Virus record (IMG/VR): IMGVR_UViG_3300021364_000115
Location: 1-30,319 of that record
Reading direction: 5' to 3' (one strand)
Length of the DNA: 30,319 nt
DNA from: a virus
Shown here: positions 1-7,900 of the stretch, piece by piece
Numbering within the stretch: the stretch's first letter is position 1
How the letters are laid out: every line of letters begins with the position of its first letter
The notes under the pieces: model-generated
What the model was told of the DNA's origin: nothing
What the model saw: the letters and a program-made list of their open reading frames with translations, nothing else
Database searches by the model: none
Program-made: the position numbers and the translations under genes

Positions 1-970
1 TATTAATATCATCAGCACCAACTACTTTTGCTCCGTCGGCACCTGCTAGTTGCATCATTCGTAAGATTTCTGCAACTTCTCCTGCGTCAGCACCGTTGAT
101 GTTGATGCTTGCTTCGTCTAATTGTTTTTTATCTGTCATAACTGACTCTCCCATTATAGCAGCAACATCTGCTTGTGTCATTGGTTCTCCAACCATTCCA
201 CCGTCGCCTGTTTTTTGTTGTAATATTTTTTGGTATTCCGGCGTAATCGGATCACCTACTTTTGGACCGCTTGCTGCTGGTGTTCCGTCCATATCTACCA
301 TATTAGCATCTACTCTAAATCCTGCTGCTCCTACCATACCAGTTGGTTTACCATTTTTCATCATAACTGGTCCACCGCCACTGTATTTTCCATCTTTTGG
401 TTCAGCACGTACAAAGTAATATCTTTCACCATTTGTAATTAAAACTTTGTTATTTTCACGGCCATAACCCGGTGGTTGAGGATTAACAGCTTTCCAAGGT
501 TTAGGTCCTGCTGCATAACCAACAGGTTTCTTTTTAGGTCTGTCTACGTTTACCTTGCTTGGATCTTTATCTAGATTATTGGCATACTTTTCAATCATGC
601 CTCTAGTTTCTGGACCAACGATACCATCAACTTTAGCTCCAGAAGTTTTTTGAAATGTTTTCACTGCTTTTTCTGTAGCCGGTCCAAAAATACCATCAAC
701 TTCATCTCCGGTCATACCGAGATTTCTTTGTAGTTCTTTTACGCCTTCGCCTCTGCTGCCACGTTTCATTATTTTGTTATAATCATCGCCTTGTGGAGTA
801 GGTTTAGCTGCTGGTTGTTTGTCTGGATCTTTCCAATTGCCTGCTTCAGCATCTTTCACAGCTTTTGCTGCTGCTTTTTTTGCTTTTTCTTTTTCTAGTC
901 CCATACCAACTAGTGCGCCCATTAATGCAATTGCGAGTGGATTTTCTGTTAGGACTTCTTTACGTTTCAT
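1..970 (-). CDS. Peptidoglycan-binding-domain virion protein, C-terminus cut by window edge
   Basis: The frame is open from an ATG at 970 to the left window edge, giving 323 residues with no stop, so the C-terminus is missing. Residues about 71-127 form a PG_binding_1-type domain: two half-repeats, with the motifs KELQRNLG, VDGIFGPATEKAVKTFQK and VDGIVGPETRGMI. The N-terminus MKRKEVLTEN resembles a short T4-style capsid-targeting peptide with an L-x-E cleavage site for the gp21 head protease. A hydrophobic stretch (PLAIALMGALVGMGL) follows, and then a Lys/Ala-rich segment. A second L-D-E-A site lies near residue 286. The start overlaps the stop of the upstream gene (ATGA), so the two are translationally coupled. 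I infer an internal or tail-associated virion protein that contacts the cell wall. No catalytic lysozyme domain is visible in the part seen. The domain call is firm; the role is a guess. Confidence 0.7.
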   Translation of the reverse strand, partial: MKRKEVLTENPLAIALMGALVGMGLEKEKAKKAAAKAVKDAEAGNWKDPDKQPAAKPTPQGDDYNKIMKRGSRGEGVKELQRNLGMTGDEVDGIFGPATEKAVKTFQKTSGAKVDGIVGPETRGMIEKYANNLDKDPSKVNVDRPKKKPVGYAAGPKPWKAVNPQPPGYGRENNKVLITNGERYYFVRAEPKDGKYSGGGPVMMKNGKPTGMVGAAGFRVDANMVDMDGTPAASGPKVGDPITPEYQKILQQKTGDGGMVGEPMTQADVAAIMGESVMTDKKQLDEASININGADAGEVAEILRMMQLAGADGAKVVGADDIN

Positions 971-1521
971 GATAACACTGCCTTGCTATTTTCAGCATCT
1001 CCAATGTCTTTGCTGTCACCTGTAGGAGCCTCGCCTACATAATCATTTGATCTTTCTTTACGTGCTGTTTCTAATTCTTTTAACAAATTCATTACACGAG
1101 CGCCGCCAGCATCTTCTTGTGCGCTTTCTCCGCCCATATCTTCTTGTGTAAGTTTAGCTGTGTATTCGTCTTTTGCATCTTCTTGCTGATATAGTTCTTG
1201 TGGTTCGTTTGGATTACGTACAATAATGTGACTTTGAGGAACACTGCATACACCGCCTAAATATTCTTGTAATACTTGTACAGTAGTTGGGTATGTTAGT
1301 TCAACTTCATAATACATTACATCTGTGTTTTCTAATTGTGGAAAATCCAACGGACGTTCTTGAATTGGAGTTTTTTTACCGGATGACATTTTTGTAATGC
1401 CAAACTTTTGCAATCCTGTTTCAATCATGTCCTCGCATCCGTCAGGCCTGTCACCTGCGATGCCAATTTTAAATTCATATGTTTTCTTTGATTCTGTTAA
1501 ATAATCAGCAAAATTTTTCAT
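967..1521 (-). CDS. Conserved phage protein with capsid-targeting-like N-terminus
   Basis: This is a 184-residue protein of unrecognised function, of a kind I recall as hypothetical in marine T4-like phages. Its first ten residues, MKNFADYLTE, match the T4 internal-protein capsid-targeting sequence (as I remember it, MKTYQEFIAE) with identical or conservative residues at nearly every position. They end in the L-x-E pattern cut by prohead protease gp21. The middle contains ESHIIVRNP-like text (QSHIIVRNPNEPQELYQQED), and the C-terminal third is acidic and Gln/Glu-rich with no predicted membrane segment. The start is supported by an AGGA ribosome site and by a late promoter overlapping the end of the gp16-like gene. 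Its stop overlaps the start of the peptidoglycan-binding protein. I infer a head-core or packaged protein made late. Confidence 0.65.
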   Translation of the reverse strand: MKNFADYLTESKKTYEFKIGIAGDRPDGCEDMIETGLQKFGITKMSSGKKTPIQERPLDFPQLENTDVMYYEVELTYPTTVQVLQEYLGGVCSVPQSHIIVRNPNEPQELYQQEDAKDEYTAKLTQEDMGGESAQEDAGGARVMNLLKELETARKERSNDYVGEAPTGDSKDIGDAENSKAVLS

Positions 1522-1543
1522 TGACGTATCCTAAACTATAATA

Positions 1544-2023
1544 CTATTTATCTTTATCTATGCCTTTTAGACGCTCAAGCAGACTGTTTCTATCTGTAAC
1601 CACATAGCCTTCACCGCTTACAATATCACCATCACCAGGTCCGCTGTCTCTATCCATTTTTTCTTTTTTAAGTTGTAGCTCTACCATTTTAAGTTTTTTA
1701 TCTAGTTTTGCAACTTTTGCATCTAAACTGGTTTTTAACATTGTGCCTGCAACTTCAAATACTCTGCCACTATAACGACTTTCTACATTCATACCTAAAT
1801 CCATCAAGTCGTCATACGCAGTCATTGCTTTGTCTGCAACTTCATTGAGTTCTTTGTCTGCCATGTCTCCCAAGCCTTTAACAGCAGGCAATGCACTGGC
1901 TATTTTGTCAAATTCTGCAATATCACGGAATGTATCTTCGTGCTGAACAACTGGCGCAGGTTCTTCTTGTTTAAGATCCTCGTTGTCAGGCAAGTTCAAC
2001 ATTTCTTCTAATTTTTTAGTCAT
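1544..2023 (-). CDS. 16: Terminase small subunit, gp16-like
   Basis: This 159-residue protein is the size of T4 gp16, the small packaging subunit that assembles as a ring, recognises DNA and stimulates the gp17 motor. It has an acidic N-terminus (EEMLNLPDNEDLKQEEP). A helical core follows, with the pattern usual in marine T4-like gp16: a segment after DIAEFDKIASAL, then AYDDLMDLGMNVESRYSG and VAGTMLKTSLDAKVAKLDKK, with a long Lys-rich coiled helix. The C-terminal tail carries VVTDRNSLLERLKGI. It lies directly after gp4 and has its own late promoter. The ribosome site is weak (GAAAGTG). The gp17 large subunit is not in this window, although gp16 and gp17 are usually adjacent. The assignment rests on motif pattern, size and location rather than a strong signature. 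Confidence 0.6.
   Translation of the reverse strand: MTKKLEEMLNLPDNEDLKQEEPAPVVQHEDTFRDIAEFDKIASALPAVKGLGDMADKELNEVADKAMTAYDDLMDLGMNVESRYSGRVFEVAGTMLKTSLDAKVAKLDKKLKMVELQLKKEKMDRDSGPGDGDIVSGEGYVVTDRNSLLERLKGIDKDK
1545..1552 (-). promoter_or_regulatory. T4-type late promoter GATAAATA for the 1521-to-967 gene
   Basis: GATAAATAGTATTATAG reads on the minus strand. T4-like phages use TATAAATA-type boxes at -10, recognised by gp55 and gp33. The box overlaps the last codons and stop (TAG) of the gp16-like gene and lies 23 bases before the downstream ATG, which has its own AGGA ribosome site. Confidence 0.7.
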
Positions 2024-2049
2024 AGTACACTTTCATTATATGCTAGTAT

Positions 2050-2057
2050 TATTTATC
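2050..2057 (-). promoter_or_regulatory. T4-type late promoter GATAAATA for the gp16-like gene
   Basis: GATAAATAATACTAGC reads on the minus strand and overlaps the TAA stop of the gp4 gene (AGA TAA inside the box). It is 26 bases before the gp16-like ATG at 2023. Same box as seven other sites in the window. Confidence 0.7.
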
Positions 2058-2490
2058 TACGTTTTCCTTGATGGAAAATATCTCCTTCATTTACAACACG
2101 GAAAGTCATTCCTTTTTGTTTGCAGTAAGCTCTTGCAGCATTCCATTTTGCTTGATTTAAAACATAGTGTGCTTTATTACTTTGACTTTTTCCTAGTTGT
2201 TCTTTGAATGTATGATTTGCCGGTTTCACCTCAATAAGTTCAACGTGTTGTTTGCCATTCCTGTCAGCATATACAATAAAAAAATCAGGTACATATATAG
2301 TATGTTTTCCAGTAAAAGGATTTCTATAAGGTATTTTTATAGATTCACTTGCCCATTTACTAATATTTTCATTAGTATCACACATTCTCATAAATGCAAA
2401 TTCCCAACTACTGCGATATGTAGGAGTACGTCCGCCAATGTATTTGTCAGGGTTTTTGAGTGCAAATTTACCCTGTGCGAAACGTGCCAT
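2053..2490 (-). CDS. 4: Head completion protein gp4 (PD-(D/E)XK nuclease fold)
   Basis: This 145-residue protein matches T4 gp4 (also called gp50), which completes filled heads and trims or protects DNA before tails join. The N-terminal pattern is that of the family: a basic start, KYIGGRTPTYRSSWE, then MRMCDTNENISKWASESIKIPY (T4 has a comparable ...IIAWGSETAVIPY). Candidate metal-binding residues of a TnsA-like nuclease fold are Glu30 (SSWE), Asp69 (VPDFF) and Glu87-x-Lys89 (LIEVKP). A C-terminal AKWNAARAYCKQKGMTFRVV segment also matches (T4: WKAAQSLAEKRGIKFRIL). The start overlaps the upstream stop by one base (TAATG), so it is read from the transcript starting before the tube-fold gene. 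Confidence 0.85.
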   Translation of the reverse strand: MARFAQGKFALKNPDKYIGGRTPTYRSSWEFAFMRMCDTNENISKWASESIKIPYRNPFTGKHTIYVPDFFIVYADRNGKQHVELIEVKPANHTFKEQLGKSQSNKAHYVLNQAKWNAARAYCKQKGMTFRVVNEGDIFHQGKRR

Positions 2491-2864
2491 TATAATCTCA
2501 CATTTCTATTTTCAGTTGTTTGTGTATTATAAGTGTTTTTGTATCCAAGAGCAGAAATCTTACTTCTGTTGTTGTTTAGGATAGCACTTACTAATTTGCT
2601 TAATGTAACTTGATCTAATCCTTCTAGTGTATCGATTAGTTCAAAAACATTTTTGTTTTCTGCTTTTGCTTGTTGAAGTATTACTGTTGCTACTGAAATT
2701 GCAGAATCTTTACTAAATTTTCTTTTGGTAAAAAATCCTACTACTGTATCAACTTCATTACTTGTTAAACTTATTTGCTTTGTGAAATATCTATCAAAAA
2801 ATTGTTTAGTTTCATTGGCACTATCTTTTTTTTGAGATTTTTCTTCTGCTGCAAAACTACTCAT
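2490..2864 (-). CDS. Small conserved T4-like phage protein, function unknown
   Basis: This is a 124-residue, largely helical protein. The N-terminus is charged (AAEEKSQKKDSANETKQF). The body includes QISLTSNEVDTVVGFFTKRKF, a segment about cofactor-free in motifs, then VFELIDTLEGLDQVTLSKLV and a C-terminal NNNRSKISALGYK stretch. I recall similar proteins in marine T4-like phages beside tail genes, but no function is known to me. It overlaps the tube-fold gene upstream by four bases (ATGA) and the gp4 start downstream by one base, so the three are tightly coupled. A role in tail completion or joining is only inference from position. Confidence 0.65.
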   Translation of the reverse strand: MSSFAAEEKSQKKDSANETKQFFDRYFTKQISLTSNEVDTVVGFFTKRKFSKDSAISVATVILQQAKAENKNVFELIDTLEGLDQVTLSKLVSAILNNNRSKISALGYKNTYNTQTTENRNVRL

Positions 2865-4168
2865 CCTATTAGTCCTATTTCTTTTAAATCATTTTGAAAT
2901 CCTGTAGAATTACCAACTACACCTTTTTCTAATTCGTTAAAATTATTTAATGCACTTTGTTCAACTTGTGCTTTTACATTAGGAGACAAATTATTGTAAA
3001 AATCTTTGGATTCTTGGATAGACAATCCTGAAAAAACTGCAATTTGTAATTGAGCTTCTCCTGCTGCATAGTCCGCAAGTTTTTGAGGATTACTTTGCAA
3101 TTGTCTTTTAAACTCTTGGTCGCTCAAACTTAAATCATCTAATCTAGTATTTAATGGTTGTGCCGATGTAAATGTATTATTTTTCTCACTAGAAGGAAAA
3201 TAATTTGTGTTAGTAAAAGATTGATTGTTAATTTGTGGATAAATTTGATAATTTATTGGTAAACTGCTTTGATTTTGTTGAGTGTTAAAATCAGTTAGAG
3301 AAATTGGATTAGATAAAAGATCTGTAAATACTTGTGCCCAAAAACCTATATTTCCTGTTCTTTCACCAACTCCATTAGATGTTGTATTCGAATACGGACT
3401 ATCTACTGTATCATAATGACTAATATCGCTATATAATGCAATATTGTTATCTGTAGTTTCTCCTCTATCATAAAACATAGATTCGTAATCAATTCTCATT
3501 GTATTACGCATTGTACCCGATCCATCTGATTGATCAACCCTGTCGTGTTGCCATTCTGATATTAATGGATTTACTAATGTAAAACTTGTAAAAGTGCTTT
3601 CAATATCTTGTGGATGTAACTGGTGTATTGTTATACTATTAAAAAATGGAACATCAGTAGTTCTACGTCTGTTAAATCCGTGTCTATATGTATTTGCGTT
3701 GTCAGTATCATAAAGTTTTGTATAATATGCTCTAGGACGGCCGCCTTCGTTATCGTAATTACCATCTTGATAATAATATCTATAATACGATTCCCATAAT
3801 AATGTAGTCAATCCAGCATTATCATCATGAAATTCAATATCAATAGGATTGTAATTTAATTTTGTTTGTATGACTTTTTTCCTATTATATTGATTTAAAG
3901 TTTCAGTATTCATAGTAAAAGTTGGTAAAGACGCTGCACTTGCTAGTAAATTAAATTCACGCTGATTAAGTAAACCGGTTACACTCCTACCTAATGTAGA
4001 TAATGCAGTTGTATTAACATCAATAACAACATGATATAAAAATTTAATTTTAGGAGCAAGTCTAAAATTATTACGTCTGTACAGTGCAGCCGCATGAGCA
4101 AAATCGCCCATAATTCCTTTGTTAGATCCTTGTCCACTAAAATTATCGTATAATCTATTCAACGCCAT
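2861..4168 (-). CDS. Tail-tube-fold structural protein (gp19/gp54-like)
   Basis: This is a 435-residue virion protein. Residues about 35-125 look like a myophage tube domain: RLAPKIKFLYHVVIDVN, then LASAASLPTFTMNTETLNQY, NRKKVIQTKLNYNPIDIEFH and a DDNAGLTTLLWESYYRYYY helix. Tube proteins share this 'SLP...TE..NQYNRK' layout. It is far longer than a normal tube subunit (the gp19 here is 212 residues), with a Tyr/Asn-rich middle and a Gln/Asn-rich C-terminal region (about 300-435). The best guess is a tail-tube initiator or cap (gp54/gp48 class) or another baseplate or tail protein. It follows gp19 behind a terminator and has a late promoter only four bases before its ATG, with no Shine-Dalgarno sequence, so a leaderless message is possible. 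The fold call is moderate and the exact T4 equivalent uncertain. Confidence 0.6.
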   Translation of the reverse strand: MALNRLYDNFSGQGSNKGIMGDFAHAAALYRRNNFRLAPKIKFLYHVVIDVNTTALSTLGRSVTGLLNQREFNLLASAASLPTFTMNTETLNQYNRKKVIQTKLNYNPIDIEFHDDNAGLTTLLWESYYRYYYQDGNYDNEGGRPRAYYTKLYDTDNANTYRHGFNRRRTTDVPFFNSITIHQLHPQDIESTFTSFTLVNPLISEWQHDRVDQSDGSGTMRNTMRIDYESMFYDRGETTDNNIALYSDISHYDTVDSPYSNTTSNGVGERTGNIGFWAQVFTDLLSNPISLTDFNTQQNQSSLPINYQIYPQINNQSFTNTNYFPSSEKNNTFTSAQPLNTRLDDLSLSDQEFKRQLQSNPQKLADYAAGEAQLQIAVFSGLSIQESKDFYNNLSPNVKAQVEQSALNNFNELEKGVVGNSTGFQNDLKEIGLIG

Positions 4169-4172
4169 ACTG

Positions 4173-4180
4173 TATTTATC
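4173..4180 (-). promoter_or_regulatory. T4-type late promoter GATAAATA just before the tube-fold gene
   Basis: GATAAATACAGTATG reads on the minus strand. Only four bases separate the box from the start ATG at 4168, so transcription should begin at or next to the ATG. It lies between a hairpin at 4186-4214 and the gene. Confidence 0.65.
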
Positions 4181-4185
4181 TCATT

Positions 4186-4214
4186 AAAAAAGGAGCCATT
4201 AAGACTCCTTTTTT
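4186..4214 (-). terminator. Terminator hairpin after gp19
   Basis: A perfect 10-bp stem (AAAAAAGGAG with CTCCTTTTTT) has a 9-base loop and sits 20 bases after the gp19 stop. On the minus strand the right arm supplies the T-run. The symmetric A and T runs mean it could also stop plus-strand transcription. Confidence 0.8.
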
Positions 4215-4234
4215 GTAGCAATCTCATTTAAGTA

Positions 4235-4873
4235 TTAAAGAGCTGCGCCGCCTGTAGCACCTGTGCCTGTTTCACTATTTCTATCTTGGAAATTATTAGG
4301 TGTACCGACGCCAGCATTAAGTTGAACTGCATTATCATATGTGATATTCAATGCAACTTGCATAGCATCATTTGTTGAATATGACATTGATCCATAATCA
4401 ACTTGGTTTAGATAACAACCATATAATTCCCAGGTTTCTAGTACTTGCGGAGTATTCGCACCATTACCACCGTCTAAAATTTCGATGCGTTGTGTAAATT
4501 TATAATCCTGACCTGTTGCAGCACTTGCTTGCTCAAAAAAGTCAAATTGTTTCTGTAATTGTTCTCCAACTAGTTTTTGAACATTACCGTTAATGTCGTC
4601 ACGTAAATTAATTGTTACAGGTTGCCATGTATGCTTACCTGCCATCATAATTTTACTGTTATAAACATCTAATGTTATTTGTTCAAACTGAATGTTTGGT
4701 CTAGTTGCATCAATTACTTGTTTTGTTAATTCTGTAGTGTTTCCAGTAATACCAAAATTTTCTAGTGTCACTCTAAAGCGATACTGAAGTTTTGGCATTA
4801 ACAAACCTTGACTACTCGAAGTAGTGTCGTTTGCTAAAGGTACTGTTAAATTCAATAGAGTTGAGATTGCCAT
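4235..4873 (-). CDS. 19: Tail tube protein gp19
   Basis: This 212-residue protein forms stacked hexamers inside the sheath through which DNA passes. The sequence fits T4 gp19 (163 residues) with an extended N-terminus and loops: MPKLQYRFRVTLENFG, then VIDATRPNIQFEQITLDVYN and SKIMMAGKHTWQPVTINLRD, a middle helix QLQKQFDFFEQASA, and a C-terminal VLETWELYGCYLNQVDYG plus DAMQVALNITYDNAVQ. It lies directly downstream of the sheath gene, as in T4 (18-19). The start is supported by an AAGGAG ribosome site and a late promoter at 4899-4906. Strong terminator-like hairpins on both sides make it a single-gene unit, which suits a protein needed in many copies. Confidence 0.88.
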   Translation of the reverse strand: MAISTLLNLTVPLANDTTSSSQGLLMPKLQYRFRVTLENFGITGNTTELTKQVIDATRPNIQFEQITLDVYNSKIMMAGKHTWQPVTINLRDDINGNVQKLVGEQLQKQFDFFEQASAATGQDYKFTQRIEILDGGNGANTPQVLETWELYGCYLNQVDYGSMSYSTNDAMQVALNITYDNAVQLNAGVGTPNNFQDRNSETGTGATGGAAL

Positions 4874-4898
4874 CTATAGTTTCTCCTTAATACACAAG

Positions 4899-4906
4899 TA
4901 TTTATC
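4899..4906 (-). promoter_or_regulatory. T4-type late promoter GATAAATA for gp19
   Basis: GATAAATACTTGTG reads on the minus strand, 25 bases before the gp19 ATG. It is followed by AAGGAG and preceded immediately by the hairpin at 4911-4937. Confidence 0.75.
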
Positions 4907-4910
4907 ATTT

Positions 4911-4937
4911 GTAGGGGGTTTTTATTTTACCCCCTAC
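4911..4937 (-). terminator. GC-rich hairpin after the sheath gene
   Basis: A perfect 9-bp stem GTAGGGGGT / ACCCCCTAC with a 9-base AT loop begins 9 bases after the gp18 stop. No long T-run follows on the minus strand, so it may be a terminator, a 3'-end stabiliser or a processing site. Five consecutive G-C pairs stand out in this AT-rich DNA. Confidence 0.65.
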
Positions 4938-4946
4938 ATTATGATA

Positions 4947-7900
4947 TTATAAACCTGCGATTTCGCCTGTGTTTTTAATGCGTAGTGGAATGTAAATAAA
5001 TTCTACTGCTTTTACTGGCTCAATAGCAATATCTACATATAACTCGTTTCTGTCAATTCTAGCTGGTGTATTATTTGTTTCATCGCACACAACTAGGAAA
5101 TCGTACAATGCACGTAAACCAACTAATTCTACTAACAAACTTTCTACTTGTTGTTTGATTTCATCACGTGTGATTTTATCATTTGGTTCAAATAAGTATG
5201 GTTTTGCTAATGTGTTAAGTTGACTACGTAAGTATACAACAAGTCTTGCAACATTTACTCTGTCTAGAGCACTTGCGTTTCTTGCACGAGTTTTCTGTCC
5301 AAATACAACTAACCCTGCACCTGTTAGGAATGTAATTGGGTTAACGTTGTTTGAGTACAGTGTATCTCTTACACCTTCGTTTAATGCTACTGCAACAAAT
5401 TCGCCTTCATTGTTGATATAACCAGTTGATGTTGCGTTAGTTACGCCGCCACGTCTTGTACCTGCTGGTGCAAACCATGGATATGCAACTTGGTCGTTAA
5501 GTGCAATTGTACGTAGTACCATATGCGAAGCTGGAACAACAACATTGTTACCTGCATTATCACTTGTAAAGCCACTTGGATAGTAAACAGCCATATACTC
5601 ATCTCTACTTACTAATCCGTTGTCATTATCTTCAACTGCTGTATTAACATTTGTTGCCCATTCATTTAAACTAGTTGCATCTGGTGTTAATCTCATCGGT
5701 GAATCACCTACAACAAACGCTGTTAAGCCTCTATCATAGTTTAATGTAATCATTTCACCAATTAGTTCAGGGTAACCTGGAGTTGCAATCAAGTTAAAGA
5801 TACGAGATTCATCATCGCGAATATCTTGATTTTCATTTAACAATGATTGTAGTTTTTGAACAACAACTTTACGTTGTGCTTTACGTCCAAAGCTACCTGA
5901 TCCATCAGCTTCGTTAGCTGATTCAGTTACCCAACGATGAGGATAGTAACCTGACATATCTTCATCGCCAAAGCGTGTATTGTCAGCTGTTAGATCAATG
6001 TAGTTACGCTCAAAACGTTTTACATTGAATCCGCTTCTACGTAGATTCCATAGCAGCATACCTTTTGGATATAGTGCTGGATCTGGACAGTCTGGATCAA
6101 CATAATCACTTTCAATTAGATCTACAATGTCCCCTGCTGATCCACTGTTTGCTCCTGCTGTATTATAACGAGCATCTGCAAATAGTACACCGTTTTCAGT
6201 GGTTTGATCAGTTGTATCTAATTCTTGCCATTCATTAAGTGTATTATTCCAACGATAAATTTTTGGGAAGTTTTCCAAATCTGCTGTGCTTACCCAAATA
6301 TCGCCTGAAACTAAATCGCCGCCATCTGAACGATCACCGTCAGCTGGTTCAGTAGCACTTACAATAGGTCCTGCTGCATCTGGTTGTGTTGCTGAATCAC
6401 CAGTCCAATATTGAGAATCGGCATTATTAACTCCGACCCATTTAGATCCATTGTGTACTAACAAATCAATTTCGTCAATAACACTGCTATACCACAATGC
6501 TCCGTCTGCTGCTAATGAAGTTGGTGCATCATCACTTGCTGTATATGTTAATTCTTTCCAGTAAGTTGCAACATATTCATTTGCTGCTCCATCTGGTACA
6601 TCATAAAAGTTTGCTGTACCTGTGTTTGCAGTATAATCAAATGCAGTGAATCCAATGTCGGCCAATGATCCGTCGGTGTCTACAAATCTAATTTCACCGC
6701 CTAATCTATGTGAAATTGTTACTTTATTAGTGCTTGTAACGCCTGCAACAATATTTGTTAAACCTGCTGCGTTAATTGCTGTAGCCATTGCCTCTGCATC
6801 TGTACTTGCACCAGTTGCTGTAAATGTAACTGTTACAGCTGATGATAGTGTAGCACTGCCTTTAACACTTTCTTGAATTGTAAAATTATAATTTTGTGCT
6901 AAAAGATCAGCTGTTTTAACAATTGCACTTGAAATTGTTAATGCACCTGTGCCGTTTCTTTTGTAAATTGTAAAATCAGCAATTTCACTACCTGCTGTTT
7001 CTTCAGCAACGTTAGTCATTACAAATAAATCTGTAGCAATTAAGTTTGCGCCGCCGCCTGATAAATCAAGCTCGTTAATTGCTTCGTGATTTGTTTTGTA
7101 AATTGGTGCACTAACTGTTTCCCATAATTCTGTTTCGCCATTGAATACTTTTACTGACCAATTTGCTCCAACATTAGGTGATGTTGTTTTTAACCATACA
7201 CTTCCTGTTGGGCGTGGCTTGGTGTCACTTGATTTAAATTCTGGAATGCTTGTATGAGGATCAGCTTGTAGTTTAGGAGCATAATACTGACCTGCTGTAA
7301 TTCCTGCTTCTGTAAGTGCAGTACCACCAATTGTAACTTCGTCATGTGCAGAACCATCATTGTAAATGTAAAGAATGGTGTCTACAATTTGAGCAGACAA
7401 TCCAGCAGCTGAAAATGCTGTATTAAATTCACTTACAAATGCTGCGCCATTAGATCCAACTAGGTTAAGAGTGCCTGACAATCCTGTAGTTGATGTTAGT
7501 GTTACAGTATTTCCTGGTGTGAAAGTTGTAATAGTTCCGCCCACAATTGATGGCCAACTTGCTTTCCAGTCTGCACTGCCTACTTTTACCCAATCGCCTG
7601 CAGATACTGTTAATCCATTTCCTGATGACTTGTAGTACAGTGTAGGAATTGTTGTAACGGCTGTGATTGCATAATCTCCAACTGATCCTATACTTCCTAA
7701 AGGAACAAACGAACTGTCAACTTGTGTGCTATCAGTAATTACAATTGGAGTTTTGTTAGAAAATGATTGTCCTGAAAGATTAGTTGTAGCTAATGCACTT
7801 CCGTCCCATTCAAAAACGCCAAATCTTGTTATACCGGTATCTAACCAATATGTACCGTCAGCTGGATTAGCAGTGGTCGGTGTTGAACTTGCATTTAGTG

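Noticed and set aside
96-419. Plus-strand open frame of 107 residues opposite the peptidoglycan-binding gene
   Set aside because: It is antisense to a clearly conserved domain on the minus strand and shows no features of its own.
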